48,442 bases of DNA from Pseudomonadota bacterium (lineage in GTDB: Bacteria > Pseudomonadota > Gammaproteobacteria > Pseudomonadales > Azotimanducaceae), in assembly GCA_027624035.1 (NCBI GenBank), contig JAQBUI010000029.1, positions 1 through 48,442 of the forward strand, read 5' to 3'. Both the position numbers and the translations under genes were made by a program. Under the pieces are notes generated by a model, which worked only from the letters and a program-made list of their open reading frames with translations, had not been told where the DNA came from and ran no database searches. Below, piece after piece: positions 25,393-33,366 of this stretch (the first letter of the stretch is position 1; every line of letters starts with the position of its first letter).

Positions 25393-26487
25393 ATGCCCAC
25401 ACCGGCCCGAGTCGTTGTCCTACCCAAAGCATCCGGCCCACTCGAGATCATAGACATGAACCTGCCTGACCCTGGGCCACACCAGGTGGTGGTCAGGCAA
25501 TTTGCCAGTGGCATCTGCCACAGTCAGTTGCATCAGATGCATACACCCCGGCAGGCACCCGTCATCCTCGGCCATGAGTCAACCGGTGAAGTCCTGCAGG
25601 TCGGTTCCGAAGTCACCCATGTCGTGCCGGGTGATACCGTTCTCGTCACCTGGGTGCCAAGAAATGCCACTGCCGGTGGCCGCATTCCCTTGCCCGCGAT
25701 GCTGGAACTGCCGGGCGGTGAAACGGCTGGTTCCCAGAACGTATTTACCTGGGCAGACCACACCATCGCCGACGAGCAATATGTGGTGAAAGTCGGATCT
25801 GACATCGACAAGGAAGTCACTGCCATCATTGGCTGCGCGGTGATGACAGGGGCTGGTGCGGTCGAAAATACCGCGGCGGTCAAAGCCGGTGATAGTGTCG
25901 CCATCTTCGGCGTAGGCGGCGTGGGGCTGTCGGCCGTGGTTGCTGCCAGGACCCTGAAGGCCAACCCGATTATTGCGGTCGACCTCGACGACAAGAAACT
26001 GGCGTTTGCAAAGCAGTTTGGCGCCACTCACACGATCAATGCATCACAGACCAATCCAGTCAGTGCCATCAGGGAACTGACTGTTCGTGAGGACAAACGA
26101 ACCATCGGTATGCAGCCGGTATCCGGCGCTGACTTCGTATTTGATTGCATCGGACTGAAACAGACCATGGAGCAGATCGTACCGTCGGCCCGGTCGGGTT
26201 TCTTTGGGTCTGAACCGGGCGGTACTGCGGTACTGGTGGGGGTCCCCATGACCAGCGTCGAACTGAACGCCAGCGATATTCTGGTGAATGAAAAGAAATT
26301 CATCGGCAGCATCGGAGGCTCCTGTTCACCGGATCGTGACTTTCCGAAGTATCTTGACTGGTTTGAGCAGGGCTTGCTGGACCTGAACCAACTCGTGACT
26401 GAACGCTACCGCATCGATCAGATCAACGAGGCCACTGACGCCCTGGCGTCCGGCAAGATCGCCGGTCGATCCATCATGGTATTCTGA
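25393..26487 (+). CDS. zinc-type alcohol dehydrogenase lacking the structural zinc site
   Basis: Medium-chain dehydrogenase/reductase of 364 residues. The catalytic zinc ligands C42 (GICHS), H61-E62 (GHES) and a later Cys in IIGCAVMTGAGAVENTA are present, and the NAD-binding loop GVGGVG follows. The four-cysteine structural-zinc lobe of class III/ADH enzymes is missing, its place being taken by a glycine/proline-rich loop near residues 95-115. The sequence is otherwise close to the S-(hydroxymethyl)glutathione/aryl-alcohol dehydrogenase branch. It oxidises an alcohol or reduces an aldehyde; the substrate cannot be told. A dispersed repeat copy lies just after the stop. Confidence 0.88.
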   Translation: MPTPARVVVLPKASGPLEIIDMNLPDPGPHQVVVRQFASGICHSQLHQMHTPRQAPVILGHESTGEVLQVGSEVTHVVPGDTVLVTWVPRNATAGGRIPLPAMLELPGGETAGSQNVFTWADHTIADEQYVVKVGSDIDKEVTAIIGCAVMTGAGAVENTAAVKAGDSVAIFGVGGVGLSAVVAARTLKANPIIAVDLDDKKLAFAKQFGATHTINASQTNPVSAIRELTVREDKRTIGMQPVSGADFVFDCIGLKQTMEQIVPSARSGFFGSEPGGTAVLVGVPMTSVELNASDILVNEKKFIGSIGGSCSPDRDFPKYLDWFEQGLLDLNQLVTERYRIDQINEATDALASGKIAGRSIMVF

Positions 26488-26536
26488 TGCACCGGGCGCC
26501 GGCCCGAACGTTGCCGGCCAAGTAAGTTGGCAAACA

Positions 26537-26650
26537 GCCCAGCGTGCCCGTGTCAGGCACGCCCAGGTCGTCCAAGCTTGGTCGTGTGAGAAATGCTCGC
26601 GCCGGCACCCCATATCAGTGAACTTCCATACCAGCCCTGAGCGTGTCAGC
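26537..26650 (-). repeat. dispersed repeat family, copy D (diverged)
   Basis: On the minus strand the copy reads GACACGCTCAGGGCTGGTAT then GGAAGTTCACTG, and about 45 bases later ACGACC, then GCGTGCCTGACACGGGCACG and CTGGGC. The block order and spacing match copies A-C, with a two-base indel. It lies between the alcohol dehydrogenase and the VOC protein gene. A stop codon and a frameshift within it show the family is not protein-coding here. Confidence 0.5.
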
Positions 26651-27024
26651 TAGGCAGGTTGCCAAAGCTCCACCTTGTTGCCGTCCGGGTCAATAAACCA
26701 GCCAAACCGCCCGTAGTCATAGTCAACCGGTTCACCCACGATCTGTGCTCCTCCTGCTGCCACCTGGGACAGCGCGGCGTCCAGATCATCCACGACCAGG
26801 TTGAACATAAAGCCATTGTGGCTGGGCTCAAAATACGCGGTCTTCTCGCTGAAGACCGCCAGTACCGTAAAGCTGCCAGGCGGCATGTCTGCGGGCGCAA
26901 ATGCCACACCGTCGTCGCTGCCGGGCATGCCCAGGTGTTCCTGATACCAGGCGTACAGTCGCTTCGGGTCGGGTGACTTGAAAAAGACCCCACCCACGCC
27001 CAGGACTGTTGCTGACTTTGACAT
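26650..27024 (-). CDS. VOC-superfamily (glyoxalase-like) protein
   Basis: A 124-residue single-domain VOC-fold protein. The two beta-alpha-beta-beta-beta modules are recognisable: GVGGVFFKSPDPKRLYAWYQEHLGM, then FNLVVDDLDAALSQV, and FGWFIDPDGNKVELWQP near the end. The terminal Glu of the latter is the usual metal ligand. Family members include glyoxalase I, dioxygenases and resistance proteins; this one cannot be narrowed further. Only 20 bases separate it from glyA upstream, so it may be cotranscribed with glyA. Confidence 0.88.
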   Translation of the reverse strand: MSKSATVLGVGGVFFKSPDPKRLYAWYQEHLGMPGSDDGVAFAPADMPPGSFTVLAVFSEKTAYFEPSHNGFMFNLVVDDLDAALSQVAAGGAQIVGEPVDYDYGRFGWFIDPDGNKVELWQPA

Positions 27025-27044
27025 TCTCTAACGGGCGGCAGGAC

Positions 27045-28301
27045 TCAGATACCCGGGACCGGGAACGCCTCGCAGAACGCCTGCACCTCATCCCGCGTCC
27101 TGTTCAGCAGAGCCTTTTCCTCAGGGTTCTTAAGGCAGGTAACCATCCAGTCAGCCAGTTGTTTCATGTCCGCCTCCTTCATGCCCCGGGTCGTTGCCGC
27201 AGGGGTCCCGATGCGGATTCCGCTCGGCCGGAGCGGCGGATTGGGATCATCGGGAATGATCTGCTTGTTGGTGGTGATGTTGATGGTATCGAGGATTTCC
27301 TCGGCCTGCCTGCCATCGAGGCCGAAGCTCGCGACGGTGTCCAGCACCATCATGTGATTGTCGGTACCGCCCGTCACCAGTTTGGCCTGATGCTCCAACA
27401 AGGCGGATGCAAGGGTCTTCGAATTCACCAGAACCTGCTTCGCATAGGCCTTGAATTCGTCCGTCTGGGCCTTGCCAAGCGTGACTGCAATGGCCGCAAT
27501 CGCGTTCATGTGTGGCCCGCCCTGAAGCCCCGGGAACACCGACTTGTCAATCTTCTTGGCAAGCGACCTGGTACAGAGCACCATACCCCCCCGGGGACCC
27601 CGCAGGGACTTGTGGGTCGTCGTGGTGACGATGTCAAAACCAAAATCGAAAGGATTGCGCATCGCCCCACCAGCCACCAGACCGCCGAAATGGGATGCGT
27701 CCGTCATTGTCAGGGCGCCGACTTCATCGGCAATCGCCTTGAATCGCTCGTATTCGATATCTCGCGGATAAGAGGTATAGCCGCACAATATCAGTTTGGG
27801 CTTGGTCGCAAGGGCATCCTTTCGAACCTTGTCATAGTCGATCGAACCGTCACGCGGGTCGGTGACATATCGGACAAAGTTGAAAAGCTTGCCCATGTGG
27901 GATACCGGCGCGCCATGGGTCAGATGCCCGCCGTGGGAAAGGTCCATCGCCATAATGGTGTCGCCGGGCTCAAGCAGCCCAAGATATACGGCCTGATTCA
28001 TCGCAGACCCGGACAGTGGCTGGACGTTTGCATGTTCGCAGCCGAACACGGCCTTGGCCCTGTCCCGGGCGAGGTTCTCAATCTGGTCGGTAAACTCCTG
28101 ACCGCCGTAGTAGCGACGCCCGGGATACCCCTCCGAATATTTGTTTGTGAAGACACTGCCCAGGGTGGCCAGGACCTCCGGGAACGTATAGTTTTCTGAA
28201 GGAATGAGTTCAACACCGGAGCGCTGACGGGCTTCTTCCCCCTTAAGTGCGGCAAAGACCTGAGGGTCATTTTCCTGAAGCAATCGCAGATTATCATCCA
28301 T
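27045..28301 (-). CDS. glyA: serine hydroxymethyltransferase
   Basis: PLP enzyme interconverting serine and glycine with tetrahydrofolate; main source of one-carbon units. From the ATG at 28301 (MDDNLRLLQEND, with GGAG eight bases upstream) it has 418 residues, matching the family. Conserved blocks: LIPSENYTFPEVLATLGS, the substrate loop KYSEGYPGRRYYGG, the lysine motif VTTTTHKSLRGPRGG, and SGIRIGTPAATTRG near the C-terminus. The usual DMAHVAGLVAAG block is changed to DASHFGGLVAGG, keeping the Asp and His that contact PLP. The upstream open frame to 28379 has no homologous character. It is divergent from phhB. Confidence 0.95.
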   Translation of the reverse strand: MDDNLRLLQENDPQVFAALKGEEARQRSGVELIPSENYTFPEVLATLGSVFTNKYSEGYPGRRYYGGQEFTDQIENLARDRAKAVFGCEHANVQPLSGSAMNQAVYLGLLEPGDTIMAMDLSHGGHLTHGAPVSHMGKLFNFVRYVTDPRDGSIDYDKVRKDALATKPKLILCGYTSYPRDIEYERFKAIADEVGALTMTDASHFGGLVAGGAMRNPFDFGFDIVTTTTHKSLRGPRGGMVLCTRSLAKKIDKSVFPGLQGGPHMNAIAAIAVTLGKAQTDEFKAYAKQVLVNSKTLASALLEHQAKLVTGGTDNHMMVLDTVASFGLDGRQAEEILDTINITTNKQIIPDDPNPPLRPSGIRIGTPAATTRGMKEADMKQLADWMVTCLKNPEEKALLNRTRDEVQAFCEAFPVPGI

Positions 28302-28507
28302 GGGCTTGTCTCCATCTGATGGATTCCCGGGTCGGTTATCGGTTTCCGGGTGCCCAGGCGCGCGGCGTTCTTGATTCACACTTCCTGGTGGTCATTTCCA
28401 CCCTAGTCGCCAGTCATGTGAAGGAGTAGAGTTTAACCGCGCGCCACCTCGTTTTAAACCTCACCGTAGAACCGGATGAGCCCCATTTTGACTGAAATGA
28501 GCGATTT

Positions 28508-28843
28508 ATGCAGATGAGCGATCTTACCTTCCAGCCGGGCAATATCACTGACGTCCTCGACACCGCCCAGTTGGATGAATACCTTGAGAACCTGCCCGAA
28601 TGGGAGGTCACCGGCGTTTCGACTGCGATGCTGACCCGGGAATATTCGCTGGGCAACTTCGTCAACGCGATGGACTTCGCCCGGAAAATCACTGACCTGG
28701 CCGAGCAGTTCAATCACCACCCGGAACTGACCATCACCTACGGCAAGCTGAGGGTGAGCTGGTGGACACATACCGCATCAGGCATTGCATCTAACGACAT
28801 TTTCATGGCATCAAGATGTGATCTCATCTACCAGAACTTTTAA
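28508..28843 (+). CDS. phhB: pterin-4a-carbinolamine dehydratase
   Basis: Small enzyme (111 residues) that regenerates the pterin cofactor after aromatic amino acid hydroxylation. The family motif is complete: EQFNHHPELTITYGKLRVSW then TASGIASNDI, including the two adjacent histidines of the active site. The ATG at 28508 is followed by another ATG two codons later, either of which may be used. No phenylalanine hydroxylase (phhA) gene is adjacent. The gene is divergent from glyA and is followed after 34 bases by the enoyl-CoA hydratase gene. Confidence 0.93.
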   Translation: MQMSDLTFQPGNITDVLDTAQLDEYLENLPEWEVTGVSTAMLTREYSLGNFVNAMDFARKITDLAEQFNHHPELTITYGKLRVSWWTHTASGIASNDIFMASRCDLIYQNF

Positions 28844-28877
28844 TCAGGAACTAATCGGAAGCTAATCAGGAGCATTC

Positions 28878-29732
28878 ATGGATACAGGTCAATTCACGGG
28901 ATATGAAGTCACCCTGGAAAAGCCGGGCATCGCCTGGATTGAATTCAACGAACCGGAAAAGCTCAACGGCATGAGTGCCCGCAAGAAGCGGGACCTGATC
29001 GAAACCGTTACCCAGGTACAGATGGACAATGCTGTCCGGGTCGTGGTGTTCATCGGCCAGGGACGGGGTTTCTGTGCCGGTGACAATCTCAAGGGCTATG
29101 GCGGCGAAACAGAGCAAAAGCCACTGGTCCCTGCCATCTCACATGGTCATGACTCGCCCATCGGTACATACAACGGCCTACGTACCATCTCCCAGGCACT
29201 CAACCTTACCATTCGACGCCTGGACAAGCTGAGCATCGCCGCGATCAATGGGGTTGCCATTCAGACCGGGCTGTCGCTGGCACTGTCATGCGACTTCAAG
29301 GTTGCCGCCAGCGAGGCAAGACTGGGCAGCGCCACCCTGCGATTCGGGCTGCTGCCCGATGAAGGTGGCCAGTTCCTGCTGGTTCAGCACATGGGGGTCG
29401 CCCGGACCATCGACTTTCTGATTCGAAAAAAGATTGTCAGTGCCGATGAGGCACTTGAACTCGGGCTGGTCAACGAGGTCGTGCCCGGGGCTGAACTGAG
29501 AGATCATGTCCGCCACCTCGCCAATGAACTCTGCCGCGGGCCGCAGGTATCGATGCGGTTGTTGAAACGCTCCGTCTATCAGGCCGCAGAACTGTCGTTT
29601 GAACAGGCCTGCGAGGACATTGCAACCAGGACCGGCATCTCGGACCATCACCCGGACTCCGCCGAAGGCGTCGCCTCGTTCAGAGAAAAACGTGAGCCTG
29701 TCTTCAATGAGTGGCTAAAGGAGTTTGAATGA
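28878..29732 (+). CDS. enoyl-CoA hydratase/isomerase family protein
   Basis: A 284-residue crotonase-fold protein. The first oxyanion strand is near FIGQGRGFCAGDNLKGYGG, the second in AAINGVAIQTGLSLALSCDF, and the acidic residue is the Glu in LLPDEGG. The C-terminal helix contains EGVASFREKREPVF, typical of the family. It probably hydrates or isomerises an enoyl-CoA in beta-oxidation, feeding the ETF system encoded earlier, but crotonase-fold enzymes have many other reactions. It overlaps the following methyltransferase gene by four bases (ATGA). Confidence 0.88.
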   Translation: MDTGQFTGYEVTLEKPGIAWIEFNEPEKLNGMSARKKRDLIETVTQVQMDNAVRVVVFIGQGRGFCAGDNLKGYGGETEQKPLVPAISHGHDSPIGTYNGLRTISQALNLTIRRLDKLSIAAINGVAIQTGLSLALSCDFKVAASEARLGSATLRFGLLPDEGGQFLLVQHMGVARTIDFLIRKKIVSADEALELGLVNEVVPGAELRDHVRHLANELCRGPQVSMRLLKRSVYQAAELSFEQACEDIATRTGISDHHPDSAEGVASFREKREPVFNEWLKEFE

Positions 29733-30355
29733 AGGGCTCGGAACTGCCGCCGGAGTTGTTCCGGCGGCAGGATGAGACGCCTGACCATCGCTTCTATGCA
29801 GAACCAAGATTCGTCACTCACATTGATGATGCCACCATCATCGCACTCACGGAATACTACCGGGAGACCCTTCGTGCGGGCGACCGCCTGCTCGATCTGA
29901 TGTCGTCCTGGGTCTCCCATCTGCCTGGGGACGTCGTCTACGGCGACGTTGCGGGCCTCGGAATGAACCGGGAGGAGCTGGCAGCCAACCCGCGCCTGGA
30001 CCGCTTCGAAGTCAGGGACCTGAACGCCGACCCAACCCTGCCGTGGGAGGACAGCCGTTTCGATACGGTGATGATTGCAGTGTCCATACAGTATCTGATT
30101 GCACCTTTTGAGGTATTCTCCGAGATCGTCCGAGTCCTTAAAGATGGCGGACGCTGCATCATCGCCATGTCCCACCGCCTGTTCCCCACCAAGGCAGTTT
30201 ACGCCTTTCAGACGTTGTCTCTGGCTGACCGCTGCCGGCTGGTGGCAGCCTACATGGAAAGCACCGGCGCCATCGGCAATATTGAATCGATCGATCGATC
30301 TCCTGCCAATGCAGACCCGTTGTGGATCGTTACTGGCCGGCGTCTGCCACGTTGA
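29729..30355 (+). CDS. SAM-dependent methyltransferase with atypical motif I
   Basis: A 208-residue class I methyltransferase-like protein. The post-I to motif III region is clear (SRFDTVMIAVSIQYLIAPFE, then IVRVLKDGGRCIIAMSHRLFP). Motif I, normally a glycine-rich E/DxGxGxG, reads LLDLMSSWVSHLPG, so SAM binding is not guaranteed; this variant recurs in a group of uncharacterised methyltransferase-like proteins. The ATG overlaps the enoyl-CoA hydratase stop, implying translational coupling. The substrate is unknown. Confidence 0.8.
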   Translation: MKGSELPPELFRRQDETPDHRFYAEPRFVTHIDDATIIALTEYYRETLRAGDRLLDLMSSWVSHLPGDVVYGDVAGLGMNREELAANPRLDRFEVRDLNADPTLPWEDSRFDTVMIAVSIQYLIAPFEVFSEIVRVLKDGGRCIIAMSHRLFPTKAVYAFQTLSLADRCRLVAAYMESTGAIGNIESIDRSPANADPLWIVTGRRLPR

Positions 30356-30396
30356 GTGGGCCTTGCAGAGGCACCGGATCAAGTTAGAATCCGATC

Positions 30397-31959
30397 ATGA
30401 GCAGGCAGTTGATCAACTCAATCCTGGATCGCCTGTATTCCAGTCCGGGTGAGAGACCCGAGCTGATTGAAACCCATATCTCATGGGTCATTCTGACAGG
30501 AGAAACCGCCTACAAGATCAAGAAACCGCTGAACCTGGGCTTTCTGGATTTCTCTTCCCTTGAAAAACGAAAGACAGGCTGTGAAGCGGAACTCAGGCTC
30601 AACCGCCGCACGGCGCCCGGGATCTACCTCGAGGTCGTACCCATCTCGGGAACTGAGGATGCGCCCCGGGTTGGCGACCCGGTTCAGCCCATCGAATACG
30701 CGGTCAAGATGGTTCAATTCGACCACCGGCAGACCCTTGACCATCTCATACAACGAGGCGAACTTGATGCCGCGCTGATTCAATCGCTGGCAAGGGCCCT
30801 TGCCTCATTTCATCGAGCCATCGCGGATGCCCCAACACCCCGTTTTGCAGGCACCACGGCGGCTATCACTGAACCGGTGGAGGACAATTTCGCTGCCCTG
30901 ATGACTGAAGCCAATGAACCGCAGCAAGACACTCTGAATTCGCTCCGGGACTGGTGCAGGTCCACCTTCAAAGCACATAAAGATGACTTTGGGCGTCGTC
31001 GGAACCAGGGTTACGTGAGGGAGTGTCATGGTGACCTTCACCTCGGGAATATCGTCAGAATCGACAATAGCTGCATCCCGTTTGATTGCATCGAATTCAG
31101 CGATTCGCTGCGCTGGATTGACGTCGCCTGTGACATTGCGTTCACCATCATGGATATCGAGCACCTTGGCGAGCCGACGCTGGCACACCTGCTCCTGAAT
31201 GAATATCTTCAATGGACCGGGGACTATTCCTGCATCGGAATTCTCCAATACTACCTTGTCTATAGGGCGATGGTCCGGGCGAAAATCAGCATGATCAGGG
31301 CTGCCCAGTCAAACAACGGCACCGGGCGGGGCGAACCGGGCCTCAATGACGAGGCCAGTCACTATCTGTCCCTTGCCAGTCACTACGCCAGAGGTCGCCC
31401 GGCCAGACTCGTCATGATGTGCGGCCTGAGCGGAAGTGGCAAGTCGACGGTGGCCCAGGTGATTGCTGCCGGTCACCACGCCATTTGCATCCGCTCTGAT
31501 GTAGAACGAAAGCGTCTGTTCGGGCTCGCGATGGACACATCCAGCCGGCAAACGGGGCTGGACATTTACACCGCGCAAGCGAGCGATCAGACTTTTCAAT
31601 GCCTGCTGGAACTCGCCAGAGAGATCCTCGCCCAGGGGTTTCAGGTGGTCGTCGACGCCACCTTCATACAACGGGAGCGTCGGGCCGCATTTGCCGCACT
31701 GGCTGATCAAATGGGCATGCGCTGGGCCATCGTTCACTGTCAGATCGACGCCGATACCGCCCGTCAACGGCTTTCGGCGCGTCTGAACGATGCTTCAGAA
31801 GCTGGCTTTGAACAGTTTCTGGACCAGCGTCGTAACTTCGAAGACTTCGACGCCCGTGAACGAGCCCGCAGCGTAGAAATCGACACCGCCAGCGAGCAAC
31901 CTTCCGTGATCATCGGTCGACTTGATGGCTTGTTTTCCCCTTCCCGGGGCATCAGGTAG
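30397..31959 (+). CDS. bifunctional aminoglycoside phosphotransferase-like / P-loop kinase protein
   Basis: A 520-residue two-domain protein. Residues of about 1-330 form a kinase of the aminoglycoside phosphotransferase type, with the Lys pair in TAYKIKKPLNLGFLDFS, the catalytic loop ECHGDLHLGNIV and a following D in PFDCIEFSDSLRWIDVACD. Residues of about 340-520 form a zeta-toxin/AAA-like P-loop kinase with Walker A GLSGSGKSTVA and a later QRLSARLNDASEAG. This architecture is widely conserved in bacteria, with no firm function; small-molecule phosphorylation is expected, but antibiotic resistance should not be assumed. It starts 41 bases after the methyltransferase. Confidence 0.9.
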   Translation: MSRQLINSILDRLYSSPGERPELIETHISWVILTGETAYKIKKPLNLGFLDFSSLEKRKTGCEAELRLNRRTAPGIYLEVVPISGTEDAPRVGDPVQPIEYAVKMVQFDHRQTLDHLIQRGELDAALIQSLARALASFHRAIADAPTPRFAGTTAAITEPVEDNFAALMTEANEPQQDTLNSLRDWCRSTFKAHKDDFGRRRNQGYVRECHGDLHLGNIVRIDNSCIPFDCIEFSDSLRWIDVACDIAFTIMDIEHLGEPTLAHLLLNEYLQWTGDYSCIGILQYYLVYRAMVRAKISMIRAAQSNNGTGRGEPGLNDEASHYLSLASHYARGRPARLVMMCGLSGSGKSTVAQVIAAGHHAICIRSDVERKRLFGLAMDTSSRQTGLDIYTAQASDQTFQCLLELAREILAQGFQVVVDATFIQRERRAAFAALADQMGMRWAIVHCQIDADTARQRLSARLNDASEAGFEQFLDQRRNFEDFDARERARSVEIDTASEQPSVIIGRLDGLFSPSRGIR

Positions 31960-31984
31960 CGGAATCGAAGGCAAGTTATTCCTG

Positions 31985-32041
31985 CCAGGCGAACCCAGTA
32001 CCTGGGGCGCTCCGGGCACTGTCCCAGGTAGACCAGGCGAA
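31985..32041. repeat. inverted repeat flanked by 9-bp direct repeats
   Basis: CCAGGCGAA occurs at 31985-31993 and 32033-32041 as a direct repeat. Between the two copies, TACCTGGG (31999-32006) and CCCAGGTA (32023-32030) form an 8-bp inverted repeat around a 16-base loop. The layout, short inverted ends inside direct repeats, resembles a miniature element remnant or a regulatory palindrome. No T-run follows. It lies 60 bases before the MFE-2-like SDR gene. Confidence 0.6.
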
Positions 32042-32105
32042 GTATACAAATTCGCCCGGCTACGGTAGCCTGCGGACCTCAAAAACATGTCACAGGGGAA
32101 TGTCC

Positions 32106-32990
32106 ATGAGTGATTTCGAAGGCAAAGTAGTGGTGGTCACCGGTGCCGGCGGCGGCCTTGGAAAGGCCCATGCGGTCGCATTTGCAGCCCGGGGTGCGAA
32201 GGTCGTGGTAAACGATCTCGGCGGGTCTCTCGATGGTTCCGGAGGCAGTGATGCCGCAGACGTGGTGGTGGATGAGATCAGGGCGGCTGGCGGTGAAGCC
32301 ATCGCAAACAAGGCCTCAGTGAGTGATCGGGAGGGCGCAAAGTCCATCATTGAAGATGCCGTCAAGCATTTCGGTACGATCGATATCCTCGTTAACAATG
32401 CCGGCAACCTGCGCGACAAATCGTTCAAGAACATGACCCTCGACGAATACGATTCCGTGATCGACGTCCACCTGCGCGGCACCGGCTATGTCACCCACTA
32501 CGCGTGGCCGATCATGTACGAAAAGAACTGGGGCCGTATCGTGCTCACCAGTTCCACCTCGGGCATCTTCGGCAACTTTGGCCAGGCCAATTACGGGGCC
32601 GCGAAGATGGGGATGTGGGGAATGATGAATGTGCTGTCCATCGAAGGACTCAGTCACAATATTCGGGTGAACTGCCTTGCGCCAGGAGCGGCCACTCGCA
32701 TGACGGCCAGTGTTCCGGGAGCGACGTTTGACTCTGACAACCCACCCCCTGAGAGAGCACCGGACCTCGTCAGCCCGGCGGTACTGTACCTGTGCTCAGA
32801 AGAGGCCCCAACGGGATGGGTCATACATGCTGCTGCGGGTCGCTTCTCCCGTTCGCAGATTTTCGCCAACGAATCCGTCGAACTCGGAGCCGAGAATGCG
32901 AGCTATGAGAATCTCCTCGAGAACATCGAGCGGGTCACTGACATGAGCGCGGCCACCGGACGTAATCCCACGGAGCGCCGCAGGGGATAG
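32106..32990 (+). CDS. MFE-2-like short-chain dehydrogenase (3-hydroxyacyl-CoA type)
   Basis: Classical SDR of about 294 residues. The nucleotide loop is TGAGGGLGKAHA, NNAGNLRDKSF is the NNAG motif, and the catalytic S and Y-x-x-x-K are in VLTSSTSGIFGNFGQANYGAAKMG. The NDLGGSLDG insertion after the second strand marks the peroxisomal multifunctional enzyme 2 / (3R)-hydroxyacyl-CoA dehydrogenase branch. At about 294 residues it lacks the hydratase and sterol-carrier domains of eukaryotic MFE-2. The ATG at 32106 has AGGGG seven bases upstream; the ATG at 32100 overlaps that site. It is probably a lipid-oxidation step in line with the thiolase and crotonase genes. Confidence 0.9.
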   Translation: MSDFEGKVVVVTGAGGGLGKAHAVAFAARGAKVVVNDLGGSLDGSGGSDAADVVVDEIRAAGGEAIANKASVSDREGAKSIIEDAVKHFGTIDILVNNAGNLRDKSFKNMTLDEYDSVIDVHLRGTGYVTHYAWPIMYEKNWGRIVLTSSTSGIFGNFGQANYGAAKMGMWGMMNVLSIEGLSHNIRVNCLAPGAATRMTASVPGATFDSDNPPPERAPDLVSPAVLYLCSEEAPTGWVIHAAAGRFSRSQIFANESVELGAENASYENLLENIERVTDMSAATGRNPTERRRG

Positions 32991-33366
32991 CACAGGAGCT
33001 TCAAGGCAGTTCGGTGCCTGCATGCTAGGGCCTCCAGGGAAAGCTGGCGGTGGGTGTGCTGGCACGGACTTCTGCAATCGGTCCGAAGTCCCGCTCGATG
33101 GCATACCTTGCTTCTGAATTGAGGCGCCTTAAAGGGGCCCTGTCTGTCCTTTGTCTGGAAGATCGACTCCAGGATCGTAATTTCTGATACATGATAAGGC
33201 GCTATGGCTGAAGGATTGTGAGCATTGTATACATAATAAAAACGTTTTCAATATTAAATATTTCTACATTAATATTATGTCAATGAGATCGAACACCACA
33301 AAGCATCGGGGAAAACATCTGGATCGGGCAAGCGATAGTCGTGCTGGAATGCAGCTTGAATCCTGT
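32991..33366. other. 376-bp intergenic region with AT-rich patch and inverted repeat
   Basis: No gene found. Bases 33066-33091 hold GGACTTC ... GAAGTCC, a 7-bp inverted repeat. Bases 33210-33285 are markedly AT-rich (ACATAATAAAAACG, then ATTAAATATTTC and ATTAATATTATG), unlike the surrounding sequence, and may be a promoter region, a protein-binding site or a small piece of foreign DNA. The flanking genes are convergent (SDR plus, dehydratase minus), so a promoter is not obviously needed here, which makes the AT-rich patch odd. Confidence 0.5.

Noticed and set aside
27009..28199. Long open frame antisense to glyA
   Set aside because: Shadow of the SHMT gene in GC-rich DNA; no family resemblance.
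28302..28507. Glycine or folate riboswitch before glyA
   Set aside because: No matching aptamer core was visible on the minus strand.
30397..31959. Antibiotic-resistance gene because of the aminoglycoside phosphotransferase-like domain
   Set aside because: The fusion with a P-loop kinase and chromosomal setting match a widespread housekeeping-like family; no evidence for drug phosphorylation.
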